A stretch of DNA of 64,000 bases from TMP-86 sp964247385 (GCA_964247385.1 CAXTUB010000010.1:37736-101735), one strand, 5' to 3'; shown: positions 1 to 8,645, numbered from the stretch's first letter. Made by a program: numbers and translations. Notes: generated from the letters alone by a model not told the origin.

Positions 1-723
1 CGGCTGACCTCCGAGACGGTGAACCCGCCTCTGCCTGTGACACAGGCGCCAAGTTTCAAACAAACTGCGTCGATTCTGTGGGCGAATCCAGCTTTCCGGC
101 ACCTCTTTTTCTGTTATTGCGTTTGGTACTTCTTTGGCTATGGCATTCTGCAATGGAGTCCTGCGTTTTTCGTTCGAAGCCACGGCTTGCAGACTGGCGA
201 AATAGGTACCTGGTTTGCGGCCATCTATGGTGTGGCAGGCGGAATCGGGACCTACCTCGGCGGGGAAATGGCGACTCGATATGCTCACAATAACGAGCGC
301 CTTCAGCTGAGAGCGGGCGCCGTTGGATTCTCATCTCTGGCCGTGCTCACAGCTGCGGTGTTTCTATTGCGCAGCAATCTTTGGGCTTTTGCGGCGCTCG
401 CGGTCGCGACCTTCGGAAGCTACGTGGTTCAAGGGCCCATTCTGGCGGCGATTCAATCTCTGGCGCCGGCGCGCATTCGGGCGTTATCGTTCGCGATCCT
501 CTACCTGTTCGCTAACCTGATTGGCTTCGGGCTCGGACCCTTGGCGGCAGGAATGCTCAGTGATGCGCTACAACCAATGTTCGGCGTAGAGTCGCTTCGT
601 TTTGCGTTGGTGCTTTTGTGTCCGGGCTATTTTTGGGCGGCATGGCACTTGTGGCGAGCCAGCAGAACCGTCATCGATGATATCGCGACCACGCAAGAAG
701 ACGATGCACGACTGACGCCATGA
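1..723 (+). CDS. MFS transporter, C-terminal part (5' truncated by window edge)
   Basis: The reading frame is open from the first base, so this is the last 240 residues of a longer protein. The visible part has about five or six hydrophobic segments and the look of the C-terminal half of a Major Facilitator Superfamily permease: long transmembrane helices, a GIGTYLGGEMA-type loop, and a Gly-rich late helix (ANLIGFGLGPLAAGMLSD). The ending, with DALQPMFGVESLRFAL before a final helix, resembles spinster-family MFS proteins; that subfamily assignment is inference. The substrate cannot be read from sequence. Base composition looks lower in GC than the genes after 1.6 kb. It converges with the gene ending at 773. 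Confidence 0.75.
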   Translation, partial: RLTSETVNPPLPVTQAPSFKQTASILWANPAFRHLFFCYCVWYFFGYGILQWSPAFFVRSHGLQTGEIGTWFAAIYGVAGGIGTYLGGEMATRYAHNNERLQLRAGAVGFSSLAVLTAAVFLLRSNLWAFAALAVATFGSYVVQGPILAAIQSLAPARIRALSFAILYLFANLIGFGLGPLAAGMLSDALQPMFGVESLRFALVLLCPGYFWAAWHLWRASRTVIDDIATTQEDDARLTP

Positions 724-772
724 TGCGGATCAGGTCAGCGTCGCAAGCGAAAGCTGCCGCGGGTACTTCGCG

Positions 773-1564
773 TCAAGCGAGCATATTGAGCACCTGGTCA
801 ACGGACGTGCGGCGCAGTTGCTCAACGAGCTTGCCCTCCGTGATGGCTTGAGCCACCCGCGTGGCCGCGCTGAGCCGCTGGGGGTCATCTCTGGCCACTT
901 CATGCATTCGAGATTGGTAATGAGCGGCTGCAAGAGCTAATTCCTCGGGTGGAGTCGAGCGCAGCGCGTTGGGAGTTAGCGCATCGCCCATCTCGCCATT
1001 TCTGCGCTCACTCAGCTTTTCGGGATTGAGCGTGTGGTCGAAATTCCGCATCGGCGCAGAATGTACGGTGCTGATGGAGACATCCGATCGATCGACCGTG
1101 CCCTGCGGTCCGTAGACGAAACATCGCTTGAGCCGATCGGCCGCGGATTCCGGTTCTTTGAACCGGTGCGTCACCGGATGGGGAGGCCGATCCGGCACCG
1201 CCAGATGCGTGATACCCCGGTTATTGATCGCTCGCAACAGCTCACGCGCGTTCGGCGCAACGAAGATTTCTTTGTGATCCGGCCAAAAATCGAGAGCGCC
1301 GTGACTCCCCCAAGGCCCACCGGCATGGAACAAAAAAATATCGGGGTAGTTGGGCCGCATGCGCCGCTTTCGGCCGGGCGTCTCGTAGTACGCCGTAATG
1401 ACGAGTTGGATGAGCAATCCGGCGCCGAGCGCTCCAAACGGCTCAGAGATGACTACGCCAAGTCGATCGCGAATATCCCAATCCAAAAGCTCCTGCCGCG
1501 TGGCGGGTTTGTCTTCGATAGCCACGGAAAACATGTCGCCCTTGAGCTCAAATGCCGTGTGCAT
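773..1564 (-). CDS. Hypothetical protein, unrecognised
   Basis: A 263-residue soluble-looking protein with no signal peptide or membrane segment that I can see. I do not recognise the family. The middle is rich in aromatic and His residues (PDIFLFHAGGPWGSHGALDFWP) followed by a short alpha/beta-like stretch (EIFVAPNARELLRAINNRGITHLAVPD); the C-terminal third is polar and probably helical. The ATG at 1564 is preceded by GGGG about ten bases upstream; an in-frame TTG at 1570 is the alternative. The gene lies just downstream of tRNA-Gln, where prs stands in Pseudomonas, and converges with the MFS gene. Its function is unknown. Confidence 0.6.
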   Translation of the reverse strand: MHTAFELKGDMFSVAIEDKPATRQELLDWDIRDRLGVVISEPFGALGAGLLIQLVITAYYETPGRKRRMRPNYPDIFLFHAGGPWGSHGALDFWPDHKEIFVAPNARELLRAINNRGITHLAVPDRPPHPVTHRFKEPESAADRLKRCFVYGPQGTVDRSDVSISTVHSAPMRNFDHTLNPEKLSERRNGEMGDALTPNALRSTPPEELALAAAHYQSRMHEVARDDPQRLSAATRVAQAITEGKLVEQLRRTSVDQVLNMLA

Positions 1565-1607
1565 GATCAAGCGCCCCGTAACTTGCTTTCAATTTTCGAA
1601 TTCTTAG

Positions 1608-1679
1608 CTGGGGTGGAAGGATTCGAACCTCCGTATGGCGGGATCAAAACCCGCTGCCTTACCGCTTGGCGACACCCCA
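1608..1679 (-). tRNA. tRNA-Gln (anticodon UUG)
   Basis: The minus strand folds into a complete cloverleaf of 72 nt. A 7-bp acceptor stem pairs 1673-1679 with 1609-1615, and position 1608 is the discriminator G. The T arm contains GGTTCGAATCC. The anticodon arm has a 5-bp GCGGG/CCCGC stem around the loop TTTTGAT, giving anticodon TTG at 1645-1647. The 3' CCA is not encoded (CT follows the discriminator). It lies directly downstream of ispE, as in Pseudomonas, and its first 21 nt overlap the ispE coding sequence, so it probably matures from an ispE-tRNA transcript. Confidence 0.95.
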
Positions 1680-2564
1680 TCCGTTCCGTTCTGCCCGGTG
1701 CGCGCTCAACGCGCGGCGCAAGGGAGACTCATTCAAGCCGCGCGCGAGGAAGCCTTCGAATTTGTCAGGCTTCGCTCGAAGAATCTCGCGCGCGCGCTCG
1801 AGCGAATCCACATTCAAGAACACGCAAGCCCCGGTGCCGGTCAGGCGTGCTTCGCCGAACTGCGCCAGCCAATCCAATGCTTCGCCAACTTGCGGGTAGC
1901 GGCCGCGAACTGCAGCGGTGCAATCATTATGGCCGCCCGATTTCAGGAAGTCGCGGATTGTGATGGGGGCACTATTCCTTGTCAATTCAGGCGCCTCGAA
2001 GATTTCACGCGTGCTGATGCTGCACGATGGCTGCAACAGAACGTAATAGTCCTCGGGCAGAGCCGCATCGGCTTCGAAGGGCTCGAGGCGTTCGCCCACG
2101 CCCTGCGCAAACGCGGCGATACCTTCAATGAACACGGGCACATCGGCTCCGAGCTCGAGCCCCCACGCGCGCAACTCCGACTGCGGTGCCCCGCAATTCC
2201 ACTGTTCATTGAGCGCGATCAGCACAGTCGCAGCATCCGAGCTGCCGCCGCCCAGCCCGCCCCCGGTGGGAATGCGCTTGGTGATGATGAGATCAGCTCC
2301 GGCTGTGCGGGCGCAGCGCTCTTGCAGTAGCCGCGCGGCACGAACCGAGAGATCTCTCGCGGGCGGAATATCCACCCCACCGCTGCGAACGATGCGCGTG
2401 TCGTTGCGCGTGCGTATTTCAATGTCGTCGCAATAATCCAAGAACTGGAAAACCGTCTGCAGCTCGTGCATGCCATCTCCACGCCGCCCGAGAATGTGCA
2501 GCATCAGATTGATTTTCGCGGGCGCAGGCCAACGCAAAAAACCGGCGCCTGCTCGAGGCTCCAT
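1659..2564 (-). CDS. ispE: 4-diphosphocytidyl-2-C-methyl-D-erythritol kinase IspE
   Basis: IspE phosphorylates the 2-hydroxyl of CDP-methylerythritol using ATP in the cytoplasmic MEP route to isoprenoids. The 301 residues carry the GHMP-kinase signatures: PAPAKINLMLHILGRRGDG near residues 13-31, the Gly-rich ATP loop PTGGGLGGGSSDAA at 99-112, and the late TGTGACVF motif. ATG 2564 lies 14 nt past the lolB stop, so the two are probably co-transcribed. The family usually ends near the ARGLNESPLRRAL stretch; here about 17 further residues follow and the TAA stop lies inside the D-arm of tRNA-Gln, an unusual CDS/tRNA overlap. Confidence 0.95.
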   Translation of the reverse strand: MEPRAGAGFLRWPAPAKINLMLHILGRRGDGMHELQTVFQFLDYCDDIEIRTRNDTRIVRSGGVDIPPARDLSVRAARLLQERCARTAGADLIITKRIPTGGGLGGGSSDAATVLIALNEQWNCGAPQSELRAWGLELGADVPVFIEGIAAFAQGVGERLEPFEADAALPEDYYVLLQPSCSISTREIFEAPELTRNSAPITIRDFLKSGGHNDCTAAVRGRYPQVGEALDWLAQFGEARLTGTGACVFLNVDSLERAREILRAKPDKFEGFLARGLNESPLRRALSAHRAERNGWGVAKR

Positions 2565-2578
2565 CGCGGCGACGGGAA

Positions 2579-3190
2579 TCAACGCGAAACTCCCGGCATG
2601 TGTCCGTTCGATATCGCAGGCACGTCCCAACGGTCGACGGCAAGCTTCAAACGAATATCGGCATGGGAGAGAAGAACCCGCGATGGCAGCACATCGGACC
2701 CCGCCCGGGCGTACTCTGGATATTCGATGAGCCAATCCGCTTCGCGCAGCGTCGAAAGACGGTCCTGTGCGTTCTTGCTGATCTGCGCAAGCGATTCATC
2801 GCTCGGCGCACCGCGCAGCCAGGATTTGAGCGCATCGAACGGCGGCACGAAACCCAGCTTCTGCCGCAAGAATTCTTCGCCGTCAGCCACCTCCGCGTTC
2901 ATCACTTGAATCTGCTTGCCGTGAATCACGACTTGCACGGCGCTCAAGCCGAATGGGCCACTCAACGTCACGCGTGAGCCGCCGGGGTCTTCTTGCCAAT
3001 CGATGTGTGCCTGCCAGCCCTGCGCGCCGACGGCCACCGCGGCACGGCCTTGCATGTGCCACGAAGTCTCTTTCTCCAATTGCGGCAGTCTCAGCGCCCA
3101 GGGCACCAGCGCGGGGGGCGGCAGGTGTACGCATGCCGCGAGCAACGTCATGGCAGAGCACGCAAGCAACGCGAACCTGACTCGCGTCAT
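2579..3190 (-). CDS. lolB: Outer-membrane lipoprotein receptor LolB
   Basis: LolB accepts lipoproteins from the periplasmic carrier LolA and inserts them into the outer membrane. The 203-residue product starts with a lipoprotein signal ending in the lipobox LAAC (Cys20). The core has the WHMQGRAAVAVGAQGWQAHIDWQ-region beta pattern and the SGPFGLSAVQV strand expected of LolB (residues roughly 40-95), at the usual length of about 200 residues. The ATG at 3190 overlaps the stop of the upstream TPR lipoprotein gene (ATGA), indicating coupling, and ispE follows within 15 nt. The same order occurs in Pseudomonas. Confidence 0.92.
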   Translation of the reverse strand: MTRVRFALLACSAMTLLAACVHLPPPALVPWALRLPQLEKETSWHMQGRAAVAVGAQGWQAHIDWQEDPGGSRVTLSGPFGLSAVQVVIHGKQIQVMNAEVADGEEFLRQKLGFVPPFDALKSWLRGAPSDESLAQISKNAQDRLSTLREADWLIEYPEYARAGSDVLPSRVLLSHADIRLKLAVDRWDVPAISNGHMPGVSR

Positions 3191-4848
3191 TTTTTCTCGA
3201 GGCGGCGGCGCGTGGACTCGAGCAGAGGGTTGTCGGGCTCATCGATGCGCGCTTGATCCCAAACCTGCACCGCCTCCGCGCGCCGCCCTGAAGTCCAAAG
3301 CACTTCGCCCAGATGCGCGCCGATCTCAGCGGCGTTTTCCGCGCCGAACGCCGCGCTCAACGCCTGGATCGCTTGTTCCGGCTTTTCCTGCCGGTAAAGC
3401 AACCAGCCGCGGCTATCGAGGATGGCAGGGCTCTGCGGCGCGGCCGCGAGCGCGGAGTCGATCAGACGCTGCGCATGCGCGAGAGTGCGAGAGTGATCTG
3501 CAAGCGTGTAGCCCAGCGCGTTCATCGCCGCCGGATCTTCCGGACGGCTTCGCAACACGCCTTTCAATTCGGCCACTGCTTCATCGACTCGCGCACCGTG
3601 CTCGAGCACCTGCGCACGTTGGTAGCGAAGCTCCACGCTGTCCGGATAATCGCGCACCGCGCTCGCCAGGAGCCCGAGAGCCGCGGCATCGTCCGACTCT
3701 TCGGATAAGGCCTGAGCATGGGCGGCGATGATGAGCGGCGCGCGTGTCGGCGTAGCTCGCAACAGCTCGCCATACAGCGCATCGCTTTGCGCGGCGGCTC
3801 CCGACCGGCGCAGCAGCGCCGCGATGCGCAGCATGGCCGGCAGGTAATGCGCGCCCGCACTCACGCGTGCGTACGAGCGCAGCGCAGCTTCGGTTTGATG
3901 ACGACGTTCATGAATCGAGCCGAGAAAATAAAATGCATCGTCCAGGAATTTGCCCTCGCTCAGCAGCTGAGTGAAGCACGCCGCGGCCGAATCCTCGTTG
4001 CCGAGCTGCAACTGAAGCTGCCCCATGACACGCAGCGCCGGTGCGCGCGACTCCGCCGACTCCGCCAGTGATTCGAGCTCTGCCTGTGCCGCGGGCTCTC
4101 GATGCAATGAGATCAATACGATGGCGTGCTCCAATTGATCGGCCCACGCGCTGCGCGCGGCGAGATTGCGATTCGCGAGGTCGATCGCCTCGCGGCTCAT
4201 ACCTGCCGCCGCCAAAGAATGCGCGAGCGCCCAGCTCAAGTCTGCGTCGGGCGCGATCGCGAGCGACTTGCGGAAGCTTTCGATCGCCGCAACATCATCT
4301 TCCGCTGCGCTTCGCATGGCGCCGCGTAACTTTTGCGCGGCTGCCGAATTCAAGTAGGGAGCGGTGACACGGTCCACCACTTGCCGCGCTCCGAAGGCAT
4401 TGCCGGCCGACGAGAGCTCTTCGCCGAGTTGATCGTACTGCGCCCGATCGGACGCCGAGCTGACAATCGCCGCGAGATATTTGCTGGATGCATCGATGCG
4501 GTGGAGCTGCAGCGCTGCGATCGCCGCCGCGAGATGCGCGTCGCGCGATTCGGGCTCGAGCTTCAGCCAGCGCTCCGCGGCGACGAGCGCGAGTGCGGGC
4601 TCATTGGCTTGGCCAGCAACTGCCGTGGCCCGCTCGATGAGACGGCGATCATTGCTCGCGGCGGCGAGATGCGCATATTCTCGCGCGGCTTCGGGCCAAT
4701 GGGCCTCGGCCACGGCGAGCTCCGCGATCACGAGCGAAGCGGCGCCGGACGCCGGCGGATGATTCTTAGGCTGCCGGGTCTGGCATGCCGCACACGACAT
4801 CGCCAATAGAATCAGAACGAACCGTGCGAAGATAGCGGCTGGGAACAC
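3187..4848 (-). CDS. TPR-repeat lipoprotein, upstream partner of lolB
   Basis: A 553-residue protein made largely of tetratricopeptide repeats: helix pairs with alternating small residues run from about residue 40 to the end, with a clear TPR-like stretch PAAMNALGYTLAD late in the protein. The GTG at 4848 is preferred because it gives a lipoprotein signal (FPAAIFARFVLILLAMSCAAC) with the lipidated Cys near 19-22; later ATGs would lose it. The homologous gene precedes lolB in Pseudomonas. It is probably a periplasm-facing outer-membrane scaffold; the partner is unknown. Its start lies only 9 bp from divergent hemA. The frame stays open further upstream through hemA, but those starts would overlap hemA extensively. 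Confidence 0.82.
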   Translation of the reverse strand: MFPAAIFARFVLILLAMSCAACQTRQPKNHPPASGAASLVIAELAVAEAHWPEAAREYAHLAAASNDRRLIERATAVAGQANEPALALVAAERWLKLEPESRDAHLAAAIAALQLHRIDASSKYLAAIVSSASDRAQYDQLGEELSSAGNAFGARQVVDRVTAPYLNSAAAQKLRGAMRSAAEDDVAAIESFRKSLAIAPDADLSWALAHSLAAAGMSREAIDLANRNLAARSAWADQLEHAIVLISLHREPAAQAELESLAESAESRAPALRVMGQLQLQLGNEDSAAACFTQLLSEGKFLDDAFYFLGSIHERRHQTEAALRSYARVSAGAHYLPAMLRIAALLRRSGAAAQSDALYGELLRATPTRAPLIIAAHAQALSEESDDAAALGLLASAVRDYPDSVELRYQRAQVLEHGARVDEAVAELKGVLRSRPEDPAAMNALGYTLADHSRTLAHAQRLIDSALAAAPQSPAILDSRGWLLYRQEKPEQAIQALSAAFGAENAAEIGAHLGEVLWTSGRRAEAVQVWDQARIDEPDNPLLESTRRRLEKK

Positions 4849-4857
4849 GGTCGTACA

Positions 4858-6108
4858 ATGCCATTTCGCATTCTGGGCATCAATCACAAGACAGCGCCAG
4901 TCGAAATCCGCGAGCAAGTCGCCTTCGATCCGCAGAATCTCAGCGACACGCTGCACTCTTTGCGGCGCCAGAGCGGGGTGCAGGAAGCGGTCATTCTTTC
5001 CACCTGCAACCGCACTGAGGTGTATTGGGCGGGCGGCGCCAGCCCCACTCAGCTCGCAGCTTGGCTCGCGCAGCAGCGTGCCTCTCAGCCCGATCTGAGC
5101 GCGAGCTTGTATTCGCATGAGCACCAATCAGCGGTGCAGCACGCCTTTCGTGTCGCCTCGGGCCTGGATTCCATGATGCTCGGTGAGGCGCAGATTTTCG
5201 GTCAGCTCAAGGATGCCTATCGTGCAGCCCAGGACGCGGGCAGCACGGGCCCTGCTCTCAACCGGCTGTTTCAGGCCACGTTTTCCGCCGCCAAGCGCAT
5301 ACGCACCGAGACCCGGATCGGCGCCAACGCAGTGTCGATCGCATCCGCGGCGCTTGCGCTCGCGCGGCGGGTGTTCGCCGACCTGAGCGCTCGCTCGGCG
5401 CTTCTGATCGGTGCGGGCGAAATGGTTTCGCTCACCGCGCGGCACATGGCGAGCCAGGGCATCAAGCGCATCGTCATTGCAAACCGAAATCTGGCGCGGG
5501 CGCAGGAGCTTGCGATGGAAATTCGCGGCATCGGCGTCGAGCTTTCGGAGCTCCCCGCGCATCTGGTCGAAGCCGACATCGTGGTGAGCTCGACGGCGAG
5601 TCCGACGCCCATCATTAGCAAGGCAGACGCGGCGGCGGCGATCAGATCGCGCCGGCGCAAGCCTATTTTCATGGTGGATCTCGCAGTGCCGCGCGACATC
5701 GAGCCCGATGTGTCCGAGCTCGAGGATGTGTACTTGTTCTGCATCGACGATCTGCAAAGTGTGGTCGCCGAGGGCAAGCAGCAGCGGGCGAGCGAGGCGA
5801 CGGCCGCGCATGTGCTGGTGGATGAGGAAGTCGAGCGCTTCATGAGCGAAGCGCGGGCGCATGATGCGGGCCCCGCCATTCGCGCCCTGCGCGCGCAATG
5901 CGATGCGGCGCGGCTTCAGACGATGGAGCAGGCACGCCGTCTGCTGGCCTCGGGCCGCAGCAGCGAAGAAGTGCTGGAGTTTCTTGCCAATACGCTGACC
6001 AACCGCTTGTTGCATACGCCCATCCAAGCGCTGCGCGAAGCTGCGGAGATTGGCGATGCGGAGCTTGCGCAAAAGTTCATGCGCCTGCTGGTGCGCGAGG
6101 ACTCATGA
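4858..6108 (+). CDS. hemA: Glutamyl-tRNA reductase HemA
   Basis: HemA reduces glutamyl-tRNA(Glu) with NADPH to glutamate-1-semialdehyde, the committed step of C5 tetrapyrrole synthesis. The 416-residue protein begins with the canonical LGINHKTAPVEIRE and has the catalytic Cys at residue 50 (LSTCNRTEVYW), the GEAQIFGQLKDAY motif, an NADPH-binding GAGEMVSLTARHM segment near 190, and the C-terminal dimerisation helices. Length matches the E. coli enzyme (418). The ATG is fixed by alignment. It is divergent from the TPR gene and its stop overlaps the prfA start (ATGA), the conserved hemA-prfA pair. Confidence 0.97.
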   Translation: MPFRILGINHKTAPVEIREQVAFDPQNLSDTLHSLRRQSGVQEAVILSTCNRTEVYWAGGASPTQLAAWLAQQRASQPDLSASLYSHEHQSAVQHAFRVASGLDSMMLGEAQIFGQLKDAYRAAQDAGSTGPALNRLFQATFSAAKRIRTETRIGANAVSIASAALALARRVFADLSARSALLIGAGEMVSLTARHMASQGIKRIVIANRNLARAQELAMEIRGIGVELSELPAHLVEADIVVSSTASPTPIISKADAAAAIRSRRRKPIFMVDLAVPRDIEPDVSELEDVYLFCIDDLQSVVAEGKQQRASEATAAHVLVDEEVERFMSEARAHDAGPAIRALRAQCDAARLQTMEQARRLLASGRSSEEVLEFLANTLTNRLLHTPIQALREAAEIGDAELAQKFMRLLVREDS

Positions 6109-7187
6109 AGGATTCGATTCGCCGCAAGCTCGAGAAGCTTGCGGATCGCTACGAGGAAGTCGGGCATTTGTTGGGCGACCCCGGCGTCATCGGCAAGCAA
6201 GATCAGTTTCGCGATCTGTCCAAGGAATACTCACGTCTCACGCCGGTCATCGACCGCTACAAACGTTTCGTGGGCCTCGAGCGCGACCTCGCCACGGCAC
6301 AGGAGCTCCTGGCGGAAGATGAAGCGTCATCGCGCGAGCTCGGGCAAGCGGAGCTGACGGAGCTCACGCCGCGCATCGCGGGCGAGGAAGTCGAGCTGCA
6401 AAGACTTCTCATTCCGAAGGATCCGCTGGACGACAACAACATTTTCCTCGAGGTACGCGCCGGCACGGGCGGGGACGAGGCCGCGCTGTTCGCGGGCGAT
6501 TTGTTTCGCATGTATGCGCGCTACGCGGAACGGCGCCGCTGGAGCGTGGAGACCTTGAGTGAAAGCCCTGGAGAGCACGGCGGCTACAAGGAAATCATCA
6601 GCCGCATCATGGGTGCGAGCGCCTACTCGGTGCTCAAATTCGAATCCGGCACCCATCGAGTGCAGAGGGTGCCGGCGACGGAGGGTCAAGGAAGGATTCA
6701 CACCTCAGCTTGCACCGTGGCCATCCTGCCTGAGCTGGATGAAGTGGACGCCATCGAGATCAATCCGGCGGATATTAGAGTCGACACGTTTCGCGCCTCG
6801 GGCGCCGGCGGCCAGCACGTCAACAAAACGGATTCGGCCATTCGCATGACGCACCTTCCCACTGGGATCGTGGTCGAATGTCAGGATGAGCGTTCTCAAC
6901 ACAAGAACCGCTCGCGCGCCTTGTCGCTCCTGAAGGCGCGTCTTCTCGCAAGCGAGCGGGAAAAACAGGCCAGTGCGCAGGCGCAATCGCGCAAGCTTCA
7001 AGTCGGCTCGGGCGATCGCTCCGAGCGTATTCGGACGTACAATTTCCCGCAGGGCCGGGTCACTGACCACCGGATCAACCTCACGCTCTACAAACTGGAC
7101 GCCGTGATGAATGGCGATCTGCAAGAATTGATCGATGCCCTCGCGCACGAACATCAAGCCGAGCAACTTGCGCAGCAAGTCGATTGA
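6105..7187 (+). CDS. prfA: Peptide chain release factor 1
   Basis: RF1 recognises UAA and UAG stop codons and triggers hydrolysis of peptidyl-tRNA on the ribosome. The 360-residue protein (same as E. coli) has the PAT tripeptide anticodon at residues 190-192, which identifies RF1 rather than RF2, and the catalytic GGQ at 235-237 in ASGAGGQHVNKTDSAIR. ATG 6105 overlaps the hemA stop by 4 nt; upstream in-frame codons lie within hemA and are not needed. The GGQ glutamine is the methylation target of PrmC, encoded immediately downstream. Confidence 0.97.
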   Translation: MKDSIRRKLEKLADRYEEVGHLLGDPGVIGKQDQFRDLSKEYSRLTPVIDRYKRFVGLERDLATAQELLAEDEASSRELGQAELTELTPRIAGEEVELQRLLIPKDPLDDNNIFLEVRAGTGGDEAALFAGDLFRMYARYAERRRWSVETLSESPGEHGGYKEIISRIMGASAYSVLKFESGTHRVQRVPATEGQGRIHTSACTVAILPELDEVDAIEINPADIRVDTFRASGAGGQHVNKTDSAIRMTHLPTGIVVECQDERSQHKNRSRALSLLKARLLASEREKQASAQAQSRKLQVGSGDRSERIRTYNFPQGRVTDHRINLTLYKLDAVMNGDLQELIDALAHEHQAEQLAQQVD

Positions 7188-7299
7188 TGCCGGCAGGGAA
7201 TCGCGTGGCTCACGCACGGCGGCTGCGGGCAAGAATCCACACCGTTGCGACGAAGCTCCCGCTGAGTCAGAGCGCTGCAGCGGCGAAGTCACACGCATC

Positions 7300-8130
7300 G
7301 TGGATGCATTGGAGCAAGCCGCCGCAAACTTGAAGTGCTCGAGCGATTCGCCGCGACTGGATGCGCAACTCCTGCTCGCGTACGTGCTCGAGATCAACCG
7401 CGCAGCCTTGATCACGCGCGGCGAGACCTTTATGCCGCTCGCGGCGCTGAAAAAATTCGAAGAATTCGTGGAGCGGCGCGGGAGCGGCGAGCCCATCGCC
7501 TACATCACAGGCCAAAAGGAATTTTGGTCGATGCCCCTGCAAATCAATCGAGCTGTGCTGGTGCCGCGCCCCGAAACCGAAGTTCTGGTCGAATGCGCTC
7601 TGCAGCTTTTGCCGCATGCGGCTGCTCGAGTGCTCGACCTCGGCACCGGGAGCGGGGCGATTGCGCTCGCCATTGCACGCGAGTGGCCGCGGGCCTGCGT
7701 AATCGGAACGGATATTTCCGTTGACGCGCTCGAGGTCGCGCGAGCGAATGCGGCGGCGCTCGGCATATCGAATGTCGAGTGGCGGAGCGGTGCCTGGTTC
7801 GATGCGGTGCCGAACGAGCGCTTCGATCTCATCGTGTCGAATCCGCCCTATGTCGCGCTAGGGGACCCGCATCTGCCGAGTTTGGCCGCTGAGCCGCAGG
7901 TCGCCCTGGTCGCGGGCGCGAGCGGGCTCGAGGCGTTCCATGACATCCTGGGCTCGGCGATGAAGCATTTGAATGCCGGCGGACACGTTGCACTCGAGCA
8001 TGGCGCGAGCCAAGCGCCCGCGTTGATGAATTTGCTTGAGCAATATGGATTTTGTGGCGTACGCTCGCGCGCTGACTTTTCCAATACGCCGCGCGTCGTG
8101 CTCGGCCACTCCAAGGTCCATCATGATTGA
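7300..8130 (+). CDS. prmC: Release-factor glutamine methyltransferase PrmC
   Basis: PrmC uses S-adenosylmethionine to N5-methylate the GGQ glutamine of RF1 and RF2. The 276-residue product has the N-terminal helical domain (SPRLDAQLLLAYVL), the SAM motif VLDLGTGSGAIAL at about 111-123 and the catalytic NPPY at 181-184. GTG 7300 gives the family length (E. coli 277 residues) and a matching N terminus, but its ribosome binding site is weak; the frame stays open upstream into prfA, so an earlier non-ATG start is possible. The stop overlaps the next gene's ATG by 8 nt. The pairing with prfA is widely conserved. Confidence 0.93.
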   Translation: MDALEQAAANLKCSSDSPRLDAQLLLAYVLEINRAALITRGETFMPLAALKKFEEFVERRGSGEPIAYITGQKEFWSMPLQINRAVLVPRPETEVLVECALQLLPHAAARVLDLGTGSGAIALAIAREWPRACVIGTDISVDALEVARANAAALGISNVEWRSGAWFDAVPNERFDLIVSNPPYVALGDPHLPSLAAEPQVALVAGASGLEAFHDILGSAMKHLNAGGHVALEHGASQAPALMNLLEQYGFCGVRSRADFSNTPRVVLGHSKVHHD

Positions 8131-8605
8131 ATTTCAAACGAGTCTGGGCAACATCGAGATCGAGTTGGACGAGAAGGAGGCGCCGCTCAGCGCCGCCAAC
8201 TTCATGGCTTATGTCGACAGCGGTCATTTCGATGGCACGATTTTTCATCGCGTCATTCCCGGGTTCGTGATTCAAGGCGGCGGTTTCACGGCGGATATGA
8301 GCCAGAAACGCACGCTGGCGCCCATCAAGAACGAGGCGGACAATGGCCTGAAGAATTTGCGCGGCACGCTGTCCATGGCACGCACCAACGACATCAACAG
8401 TGCGACGTCGCAATTTTTCATCAATTTGCGCGACAACGCCTCGCTCGATCATTCCCGCGGCAACTTCGGTTATGCCGTGTTTGGCCGGGTGACCAAGGGC
8501 ATGGATGTGGTCGACAAAATCGCTGCCGTCGACACCGGCCGTAAGAAAGGGCACGAGGATGTGCCGGTGGAACCGGTGGTCGTGACCAAGGCGACCCAAT
8601 CGTAG
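8123..8605 (+). CDS. ppiB: Cyclophilin-type peptidyl-prolyl cis-trans isomerase
   Basis: This 160-residue enzyme interconverts cis and trans X-Pro peptide bonds. It is a single cyclophilin domain with the core FHRVIPGFVIQGGGF (catalytic Arg in FHRV), GTLSMARTNDINSATSQFF and FGYAVFGRVTKGMDVVDKI. It starts directly with the domain and has no signal peptide, so it is cytoplasmic and closer to E. coli PpiB (164 aa) than to periplasmic PpiA. ATG 8123 overlaps the prmC stop. Confidence 0.93.
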   Translation: MIEFQTSLGNIEIELDEKEAPLSAANFMAYVDSGHFDGTIFHRVIPGFVIQGGGFTADMSQKRTLAPIKNEADNGLKNLRGTLSMARTNDINSATSQFFINLRDNASLDHSRGNFGYAVFGRVTKGMDVVDKIAAVDTGRKKGHEDVPVEPVVVTKATQS

Positions 8606-8645
8606 CGCTGCAGGCTGGCTGACTTTCTCTAAAGAGCGGATTGCG

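Noticed and set aside
1034..1963. Long plus-strand reading frame
   Set aside because: It is antisense to the hypothetical gene, tRNA-Gln and ispE; those are supported and this has no recognisable domain.
5128..6072. Long minus-strand frame opposite hemA
   Set aside because: Antisense to a clear HemA; Arg/His/Ala-rich composition typical of shadow frames in GC-rich DNA.
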